From Peptoniphilus sp. ING2-D1G (lineage in GTDB: Bacteria; Bacillota; Clostridia; Tissierellales; Peptoniphilaceae), in the NCBI GenBank assembly GCA_000952975.1, contig LM997412.1:248001-312000 (forward strand): a stretch of DNA of 64,000 bases. The letters are read 5' to 3'. Position numbers and translations under genes: made by a program. Within the stretch, counting starts at the first letter, position 1, and each line of letters begins with the position of its first letter. Below are positions 52,326-64,000 of the stretch, one piece after another. Below the pieces are notes generated by a model. That model had not been told where the DNA came from. It saw only the letters and a list, made by a program, of their open reading frames with translations, and ran no database searches.

Positions 52326-55153
52326 ATGAAAGAAATAGGAAAGAAGAAATGGATAAAGAGGATGGTATACCTGGCTCTGGCTTTGTTGATGGCGCTGGGA
52401 AGTGTGCCCTTTACCGCCGTGGTATCTCATGCGGCTGAGGTTAAAATTGGCAATGAGATCGTATCCTACGATCCCAATGATCCGTCAACGATACCATGGA
52501 AGAAAATGGGACAAGATCCAAGTTCTTTTGCTCAGATTGAACTTAACGTTGATGCAATTCCGGAAGGTAAACTTAAAACTATAAAAGCCACAGACAGTTC
52601 TACCCAAAGTTGGAAGAGCACATTGTCAATGCTTGTAAGTGCAGATGGAGGGACTCCTTTCCCGGGAGAGTCCACCTATGACTTGTATTTTGATGGTACC
52701 GATTACAACAGCAACATATTTACCGGGGCAACTATAAACTTCAATGATGTGGGCTATTGGTCAGATCAACCTATACTTTATAGCAAAATGTATCTAATTA
52801 ATTTTACCCCGGGGAAAAATTTTTAGGGGAAGGGCCGCCTATTCCTATTGAATTGGGTGATGGGACGAATGCTAATCCCGAATATATTTATAGAAATACG
52901 GAACCTCTTGCGTATAATAACGAGGATATCTATAAGACCTATATTGAAAACTCAAAGGATTCTTATTCTGTCATTGAAAAAATGGAGGGAGTGAAAACGG
53001 TCAAAGCCTGGAATCCTAATTTTAGATTTCAACTCAATGATGGAACGGGACTGGGTGTGTTGACTACGGAAATTACCGCATACAGAGATGGAAATCAAAC
53101 TATTTATTATGCGGTAAAGGAACTTAACAATACAGGAAAGTATTACATCAAAAACGGGGACACTGTTACCAAAACAACACCTGCCGATGTCGATACATTG
53201 ACAGAAATCGGAGTATATAAAATCGAAAATGCAGACTCTGATATGGCACAGGTAAGTTTTATTTCTAAAAAAGACTTTTTCACCTTGGAAGAAAGAGAGG
53301 ATTCAACTTTAATTGAAAAATCAGGAGAAGCCTTTGACATCGTAGTTTCCAACTTCAGAACCAATTCCTATACAGATGATACGGAAACTATCCTATACTA
53401 CGGCAAGACTGCAGCGGCACATGCCTTTGGGCCTTATGAAAAAGTATCAGACAAAGATCAAGCAGGCACCAACTACCCCAGTACAAAATATCGCGAATAT
53501 ATTAAGACCAGCTTTAAACCCAATGTAGTTAAAAATCCGAGTTTAGAGCTCTATGATGCAGAGACCTTGCAATGGGTGGGTAAACCTGCCAAGGTATCTC
53601 CAAATTATCTTTAACAGCCCAAGTATGTGGTTATAGATGAAGATGAAAAGCCTACCATACACGATACAGCACAATTAGACAGCAAAAATATAACCAATTC
53701 CGTGGATCCTTCTTCCATATATTTCACTGTGAATGGAGGTAAAACTCTTGATGTAACGGGTGAAGGTGTTTGGCAAATCAATGACGACGGGTCCTTTACC
53801 TTTACGCCGGCTCCGGGTTTTGAGGGAAATCCCACACCTGTTTACTACACGGCAAGTGATGTAAGTGGGGTTCCGGCAGTGGAGAAGGATGAAAATGGCA
53901 ATTTAGTAAAGGCTATTAGAAAAATCTCCGTTTATTATACAAAGTTTTTAGGAGAAACAATTACCACCATAGGTGAACAAGGAGAAACTCAGTCCTCCAA
54001 CGACAAGGAGGGTGAAACCGGAATATCCGGCACAGTGGGAATATCCGGTGACAAGGGAATGCCTCTGACGGAAGCCTTTAAAGAGCTTCAACCTGATTGG
54101 GTGGACCAAAATTCAAAACTGACCTTCACCTTCTTGGACAATGGTGTTGAAAGTGAGGTCTGGACTAAAGATGGAATCGGAACAGCCACTATAAAAGGTG
54201 AACCTGGAGCTCAATATATCGAATTTGTTCCCGATAAAAATTTCAACGGCTATGTGGAGATTCCCTACTATATTAAGGGCGGTCTGACGGATAAAGCTCC
54301 GCAAACTCGTTTAGGAGCTCTGTATATTCCCTTTGTACAGAACAAGGCGGGGCAAGATTTTGGAATAGGAGATATTATCAAATATATGCCTATTGAAAAG
54401 GAAATTTTCAGAGAGGTTCCCTCTGTTAAGTATGTAACAGGTGGTGTTCAATATATTGAAGTGCCCGTAAAAGAAGTATCAAAGGAATTGGACCACCATA
54501 TTCAATACCTCAAGGGATATGATGATTCAAGCATTCGCCCGGACAAGGATATAACCAGAGCGGAAGTGGCGGCTATCTTCTCCAGACTTCTATACATGTG
54601 TGAAGATGGAGGAGCTACCTATGACAGCGACTTTACAGATGTGAAAAAAGGTGCATGGTACTATAACTCCGTTGGATTTTTAAGTAACAAAGGTATATTA
54701 TCGGGCTATCCTGACGGATCTTTTAAGCCCGACCAACCCATAAGCAGAGGAGAATTTACGGCTATGGCGGCTAAATTCACCAATGCCTACAAAAATCCCA
54801 ACTTCACCGACCTGAGCAAAGACCACTGGGCATATGAGTCCATAGGCAAGGCTTCCGGAGCAGGCTATATCCAAGGTTATCCTGACGGAGATTTCAGACC
54901 TGACCGAAGAATTACAAGAGCTGAAGGCGTGACTATTACCAACAAGATTTTCAACAGGATAGCTGATAAGAGTTATATTGATCTGCAAGGAATGGGAAAA
55001 GAGTTTGTAGACCTTGAAAAAGTCCACTGGGCTTACTATGAATTAATAGAAGCGGCCTACAACCACGACCTTGAAAAGAACGACGGCGTTCAAGAAAAAT
55101 GGATTAAAATTTTAGATGAGCCGAGAAAAAGAGAAAAATTCGCTTTTGATTGA
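52326..55153 (+). pseudogene. Broken SLH-domain surface protein gene
   Basis: Three pieces join to one protein: 52326-52826 (signal peptide, MVYLALALLMALGSVPFTAV.. to HAA), 52853-53614 and 53627-55153 (three SLH domains with GYDDSSIRPDKDITRAE, GYPDGSFKPDQPISRGE, GYPDGDFRPDRRITRAE). Piece 1 to 2 needs a -1 shift near 52817-52823 (A-AAT-TTT before TAG). Piece 2 to 3 is in the same frame, interrupted by one TAA at 53612-53614. The whole would be near 940 aa. The flanking terminator and start signals are intact, so decay is recent, or the gene is switched or recoded. Confidence 0.8.
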
Positions 55154-55162
55154 TAGATAAAG

Positions 55163-55189
55163 GTCTGTCCTTAGGGACAGGCTTTTTTT
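55163..55189 (+). terminator. Terminator after the broken SLH gene
   Basis: GTCTGTCC pairs with GGACAGGC (one G-U), followed by seven T. Confidence 0.85.
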
Positions 55190-56640
55190 ATGGAGTAAAT
55201 TAGAATTTTAGAGGAAGGTTGTCGGAGCAACTTTATTTTTTATGCTGACAGAGGGGGAATTACACTGCTGTTGTATGAAAAAGCAAAACTTGTAATCACC
55301 GATTTAAAAAGGCTTGAAAGGTATTAAATGTATTCTTATTTTGTCAGTTTTATTATATAATAATTGAATAAATTGTTATCATTTTATACTTAAAGGAGAT
55401 AACTCAGGTTATACTCCTACGATTATCTTAGTTAATAGGGGGTTTTTATGAAGGGTAGGAAATCAGTTCTTGCCATATTGGCTATAATCTTGTATTTATC
55501 TCGGCACCTGTTTTTGCGACGGTACCCACAGATGCACAAAACAATTGGGGAAAAGACCATATTGAATGGGCGCTGAAATTCGGTCTTGTGCAAGGATATG
55601 AAGATGGTTCTTTTAGAGCTGACAACAATACGACACGTGCTGAATTTATTGTAATTGTAAACAGATTTATCGGAGCTGAAGAAGCGCAATTGTATTTTAC
55701 AGACGTGGATGAAAGCAATTGGTATTACAATCAACTGAAAAAGGCGATAAAAGCTGAGTACATAGATAATGCAGGTTCTTTTAGAGGAGATGATTTCATC
55801 ACCAGAGATGAAACCGCCCAAATCTTTGCTAAAATTTACAAACTTGAGGGAAAAATAATTCCTGATACATATTCGGATGTGGATAAAGTCAAAAATAAAT
55901 TGGCCTTTGGGGAGTTGATTGAAAAAGGAATTATAAAGGGATATCCTGATGGCACACTAAGGCCGGAAGCCAATTTGAGCAGAGCGGAAATGTGTGCGCT
56001 GTTTCAGCGTTGCAATCAAACTCTTGGACGCCCTATAGTCTTAAGGACGCAGGAGAAACAAAGGCAAATTGAAAACAACTCGAATTCAGGAGCAGTATTT
56101 TTTTCATTAGATGTCAGTGAAAATAATTATGATTATGTACCGAATCAAAGACCGTGGATACCCAAGCCATGGATATCACAGTCCTGGGAACCGCAAATTA
56201 ACATTATTTATAAAAATGTCGGAGATACGGGAATTTCTTTAGAAGAGGCGAAGAATGCCATAACTAACCTGCCTGATGATGCGGAGTTGGAAATCATAAA
56301 GCAACCCGGCTTATCCCAAGCAGGTAATGATGTATTGATAGTTCGTGTTTATATTCCGGAAATTGCAGACAGGTCGGTGTCCATACCGGTAATCATCAAG
56401 GGCGAAGTTTTGACACCCGTGACCGATTACAAGGTGACTTTTGATTCCAATGGAGGTTCTCCTGTTGCACAACAACAAGTGCAGGAAGGTGAAAGGGCCG
56501 TTAGACCCGATGACCCCACACTAAAAAATCATACCTTTGTGGAGTGGCAGTTAAATGGAATCAGATTTGATTTCGAAATGCCAATAACAGATGATATTAT
56601 ATTGACGGCTAAATGGCAATTAAATGCTGTGGTTGAAGAT

Positions 56641-56900
56641 CCCGTTGTCATCGAAGACCCGCAGGGAGAAGTTACGCCGGGATATGTGAGACTTACCTTC
56701 ACGGCACAGGCGGGCGGAGATTTCGGTTCGGGAGTAACCGTCAAGAAATACGATGTATTGGAAGGCAAGACTTGGAGTGAAGCAAAGGCGGGCGGACTTT
56801 ACATTCCGACACCCTTGGCTGCACAAGGATACGAATTTGAGCGATGGAGCCCTGCAATTCCCGAAGATGCGACGGAAGTAGCCACAACTGAATACAAGGC
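56641..56900 (+). repeat. 260-bp in-frame direct repeat, copy 1
   Basis: Encodes the VIEDPQGEVTPGYVRLTF segment to TTEYKA. Copy 2 lies 519 bases on (173 codons, in frame). The copies differ at only a few bases as read by eye. Confidence 0.88.
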
Positions 56901-57159
56901 AATTTTCGTTGAAAACACCATCACTTTGACCTATATAGCAAGTGCAGGCGGAAGTGTCACACCTGCTACAGAAACAGTAAAAGCTATTACAGATACAATT
57001 CAAGGCTCCGAAGCAACAGCCGATGAAGGCTATATCTTTGTCAACTGGACAGATGTCGAAGGCAACGAGGTAGGCAATGAAGTTAAATACATTCCTTTAG
57101 AACGCAAAACAGCAACATACAGGGCAAACTTCAAAGTAAAAGACGTAGTGGTTGAAAAT

Positions 57160-57419
57160 CCCGTTGTCATCGAAGACCCGCAGGGAGAAATCACGCCGGG
57201 ATATGTGAGACTTACCTTCACGGCACAGGCGGGCGGAGATTTCGGTTCGGGAGTAACCGTCAAGAAATACGACGTATTGGAAGGCAAGACTTAGAGTGAA
57301 GCAAAGGCGGGCGGACTTTACATTCCGACACCCTTGGCTGCACAAGGATACGAATTTGAGCGATGGAGCCCTGCAATTCCCGAAGATGCGACGGAAGTAG
57401 CCACAACTGAATACAAGGC
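57160..57419 (+). repeat. 260-bp in-frame direct repeat, copy 2
   Basis: Nearly identical to 56641-56900. It carries the TGG-to-TAG change that cuts the reading frame at 57292. Confidence 0.88.
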
Positions 57420-58140
57420 GGAATTTTTACAACAGTACGAGGTTGTTTTTGATAGTCATTACGGAACTGCTGTTGATTCTGTCACTGTAAATCACGGCGA
57501 TATATTGAGCTTGCCCAATGATCCGACAAGAACGGGAAACGGAGTTGACTATATCTTTGGAGGTTGGTACACCGATTGGCTCAGAACTGTTCCCTTTGAC
57601 AGGGAATTGCCCATAACTCACGACATGACTCTACATGCCAAATGGAATATGGTTGGAGGATATTCAAGTCAACAAAATGCTGTGGCATCAAGAGTAAAAA
57701 ACACAATCACTTCTCTTGTGAATGTACAGCAGGGAAAAGGAGCTATTTTATTAGATGAAGAAAACCGAGAAGGCATAATTAAAATTTGTGATACCAATGC
57801 AAAAGTTAAAGATAGTTTTACCATGAAATCTTTGAGCCAAATTGACCAACTCAATATTTTGAAAGATTTTTGGGATGATGGATTCCGTGAGGTTAGAATT
57901 GGAAGTGGCCCGTGGAGGGTTATGCCTAAACCGACAATTTTTGCAGCAACGAAATTAATTAAGTTCGGTGAGAATTTAACTGGAGATATAGAGGCGGTTG
58001 GATTTGATCTATCAAACGAAGACATGACAATGAGAGAGCTTTTGGGAAAAGAATTGAAAATTCAGATAAAAACCTTAGACGGTAGAATTGATGAATATAA
58101 TATCAATACTGTAGAAGGTACAGATTGTTAATAAAAAAAT

Positions 58141-58178
58141 AAAGAGTTGTCCCTTCTTAGGGTAACTCTTTATTTTAT
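58141..58178 (+). terminator. Terminator after the second broken SLH gene
   Basis: AAAGAGTT, CCC, loop, GGG, ACTCTTT, then TATTTTATT. Confidence 0.75.
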
Positions 58179-58206
58179 TGAAAATAAGGGGAAGATGATG
58201 TAAAAT
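58178..58206 (+). promoter_or_regulatory. trmB promoter
   Basis: TTGAAA, 17-base spacer, TAAAAT. An 11-base stem (58203-58213 with 58223-58233) followed by T overlaps the expected start; it may be a second terminator for transcripts coming from upstream. Confidence 0.55.
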
Positions 58207-58278
58207 ATCTGTCTAAACACAGGACGGATATTTTTAAATTATTAAAAAATCAAAAAATTTATTTTATACAGGAGAGCT

Positions 58279-58911
58279 ATGAGACTTAGAAAAAAACACT
58301 TCGCAATACCCGAAATGAAAGAAAATCCATATGTCTATTTTGACGGATATAAATACAAATCCCGTTGGCAAGAGGTATTTGGAAATGAAAAGGAAATACA
58401 CATGGAAATAGGCTCCGGTAAGGGGCAGTTCATCACGGAAATTGCAATGAGAAATAAAAACACAAATTACATAGGAATAGATATGGAAACCAATGCCCTT
58501 GTCTATGCATCAAGAAAAATAGAGGAGGCTGAAGTTGACAATGTCAGGTTGCTTCCCTTGAGAGCGGAAAAATTACAGGACTATTTCGATGAAGAAGAAA
58601 TCTCTAAAATCTATATCAATTTTTGTAACCCTTGGCCTAAGAACAGGCAACACAAAAGGAGACTTACTCATCCTAAGTTTTTGGAGATGTACAAGAAGTT
58701 TTTAAAACCCGACTCAATTTTAGAACTAAAGACCGATGATTTGAACTTTTTTAAAGATACTCTTGAATATGCTGATATATGCGAACTTGAAACTTTAGTC
58801 CGCGAATTTGATATGAAGCTTGAAGATTATCCACACAACATAATAACTGAATATGAAAACAAATGGAGAAGCAGAGGTATACCCATAAAGTATGCGGTTT
58901 TTAAATTCTGA
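58279..58911 (+). CDS. trmB: tRNA (guanine-N7)-methyltransferase
   Basis: A 210-aa TrmB methylating G46 of tRNA. SAM loop MEIGSGKGQFITE, then IGIDMETNAL, and the family motif NFCNPWPKNRQHKRRLTHPKFL. CAGGAGAG before the ATG. Intact single gene between the broken SLH genes and the rRNA operon. Confidence 0.94.
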   Translation: MRLRKKHFAIPEMKENPYVYFDGYKYKSRWQEVFGNEKEIHMEIGSGKGQFITEIAMRNKNTNYIGIDMETNALVYASRKIEEAEVDNVRLLPLRAEKLQDYFDEEEISKIYINFCNPWPKNRQHKRRLTHPKFLEMYKKFLKPDSILELKTDDLNFFKDTLEYADICELETLVREFDMKLEDYPHNIITEYENKWRSRGIPIKYAVFKF

Positions 58912-58940
58912 GAAAATTTTATAAAAGATAAAATAACACC

Positions 58941-58969
58941 TTGACAAAGAAAATAACAAGTTATATAAT
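58941..58969 (+). promoter_or_regulatory. rRNA operon promoter P1
   Basis: TTGACA, 17-base spacer, TATAAT: full consensus. Confidence 0.85.
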
Positions 58970-59036
58970 ATACAAGCTGTCTAAAAAGAGTTTGTAAATA
59001 AGCCATGAATTTTTAACAAAAATTTGTAAATTGATA

Positions 59037-59063
59037 TTGACAATATTTGTAAAAAGTTATAAT
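59037..59063 (+). promoter_or_regulatory. rRNA operon promoter P2
   Basis: TTGACA, a short 15-base spacer, TATAAT. A small hairpin GCTATC/GATAGC (59072-59087) follows. Tandem P1-P2 promoters are usual for rrn operons. Confidence 0.7.
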
Positions 59064-59182
59064 ATTTATAAGCTATCTTTTGATAGCACAGAACCAAGAT
59101 AATTAAATAGTATAAGGAAACACACAAGCAAAGCAAAAAAGCGGAAAGTCAGTAGAAACTTGAAGCAGGCAAACAAAGATAT

Positions 59183-60717
<1,535 letters not shown>

Positions 60718-60750
60718 AAAAACCGTGTGACCTTATACTATTAATTATAA

Positions 60751-60826
60751 GGGGGTGTAGCTCAGATGGGAGAGCACCTGCCTTGCAAGCAGGGGGTCAG
60801 GAGTTCGACTCTCCTCATCTCCACCA
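60751..60826 (+). tRNA. tRNA-Ala (anticodon TGC)
   Basis: A 76-base cloverleaf in the 16S-23S spacer: acceptor GGGGGTG with CATCTCC, D arm GCTC/GAGC, anticodon loop CTTGCAA, T arm with TTCGACT, and an encoded CCA. The acceptor has two G-U pairs. No tRNA-Ile accompanies it. Confidence 0.96.
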
Positions 60827-60959
60827 GACGAAAGTCAAAAGAACCATGACAACTACAAATCGAAAAAAAGAAAGAAGTCTAAACTTAAAAAGAACAAAAA
60901 AGAAGACAAAACAACAATAAGCAAAGACAATTTCATTGGAAGTTATTAAAAAAATAACA

Positions 60960-63820
<2,861 letters not shown>

Positions 63821-63837
63821 AAAGATTTGTAGTTGAA

Positions 63838-63957
63838 AATTCGGTGACAAAAGCAAGAGGGACACACCTGTACCCATACCGAACACAGAAGTTAAGCCTC
63901 AACAGCGCTGATGGTACTTGGCCGGAGACGGCCTGGGAGAGTAAGTATCGCCGGATT
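63838..63957 (+). rRNA. rrf: 5S ribosomal RNA
   Basis: About 120 bases with the terminal stem AATTCGG/CCGGATT and the conserved CCGAACACAGAAGTTAAGCC region. Confidence 0.94.
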
Positions 63958-63960
63958 GAG

Positions 63961-64000
63961 GTCCACAGGAGCATATGAACATATCACCTGTGGGCTTTAG
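63961..64000 (+). terminator. Probable rRNA operon terminator (cut by the window edge)
   Basis: GTCCACAGG pairs with CCTGTGGGC (one G-U), followed by TTT at the window end. The rest of the T tract, if any, is outside. Confidence 0.6.

Larger units (their letters stand above)
55448..58131 (+). pseudogene. Broken SLH surface protein gene with InlB-type and long repeats
   Basis: ATG 55448 (MKGRKSVLAILAII..) begins a signal peptide whose second half (VFISAPVFA) is in the next frame, so a -1 shift lies near 55489-55492. From there SLH domains (GYEDGSFRADNNTTRAE, then a weaker one, GYPDGTLRPEANLSRAE) are N-terminal, unlike in the other SLH genes here. InlB-type repeats follow (VTFDSNGGSPVAQQ). An in-frame TAG at 57292-57294 stands where the earlier repeat copy has TGG. 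The last piece runs to 58131. Domain order and length near 890 aa can be read through. Confidence 0.78.

Overview
The window is an AT-rich chromosomal segment of an anaerobic, low-GC Gram-positive bacterium (Firmicutes sensu lato). The gene set and order point to the Clostridia/Tissierellia side, and a relative of the Peptoniphilaceae is my best guess. The reasons are an Rnf complex in the order D-G-E-A-B, a fused IspH/ribosomal protein S1 gene, the efp-nusB-xseAB-ispA-tlyA-recN block, SLH-domain surface proteins and no sporulation genes. The genus cannot be fixed without comparing the complete 16S gene at 59183-60712.

Layout. 1-3.5 kb: the distal part of an rnf operon (ion-pumping ferredoxin:NAD+ oxidoreductase). 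3.5-13.2 kb: a possible structured RNA, two membrane protein genes, maf, radC, a short RNase E/G, an SGNH hydrolase and an operon of pseudopilin-like genes. Its end is duplicated by an IS1634-like insertion sequence that produced a 370-bp target duplication. 13.2-30.5 kb: long, tightly overlapping housekeeping operons (efp to recN; nudix, nucleoside phosphorylases, scpAB, rluB, mnmM, cmk, plsC, ispH-S1). 30.6-46.8 kb: an accessory-looking zone in which six intergenic arrays of GTAG-headed palindromes (REP-like, about 58 copies by eye) surround a RAYT-type Y1 transposase. The arrays lie between an ACT/PFL gene pair, a probable major S-layer protein, a self-contained sigma factor/amidase/holin-like cassette with a LexA box at its promoter, a second SLH surface protein and a class A penicillin-binding protein. 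46.8-52 kb: bioY with a BirA-type operator, coaX, dusB, greA and a lysS fused to a tRNA-binding domain. 52.3-58.1 kb: two adjacent SLH surface-protein genes, each broken by a frameshift and an in-frame stop. 58.3-64 kb: trmB and an rRNA operon (16S, tRNA-Ala, 23S, 5S).

How the parts fit. The first 30 kb and 46.9-52 kb read as compact core metabolism and information processing, with genes overlapping by 4-16 bases. The surface layer is represented by four SLH genes, two intact and two degraded. The two most unusual systems are (i) the REP/RAYT island, where palindromes carrying the GTAG foot typical of RAYT substrates are confined to about 16 kb around the transposase gene, and (ii) the 38.2-40.0 kb cassette. 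That cassette combines a consensus promoter, a perfect GAAC-N4-GTTC box, a small sigma factor, an amidase without signal peptide, two small DUF proteins, a YvrJ/holin-like peptide and a terminator. It resembles, in logic, the damage-induced UviA/UviB and TcdR/TcdE sigma-plus-holin modules. All assignments are from reading the sequence; no database search was run, and repeat counts are by eye.
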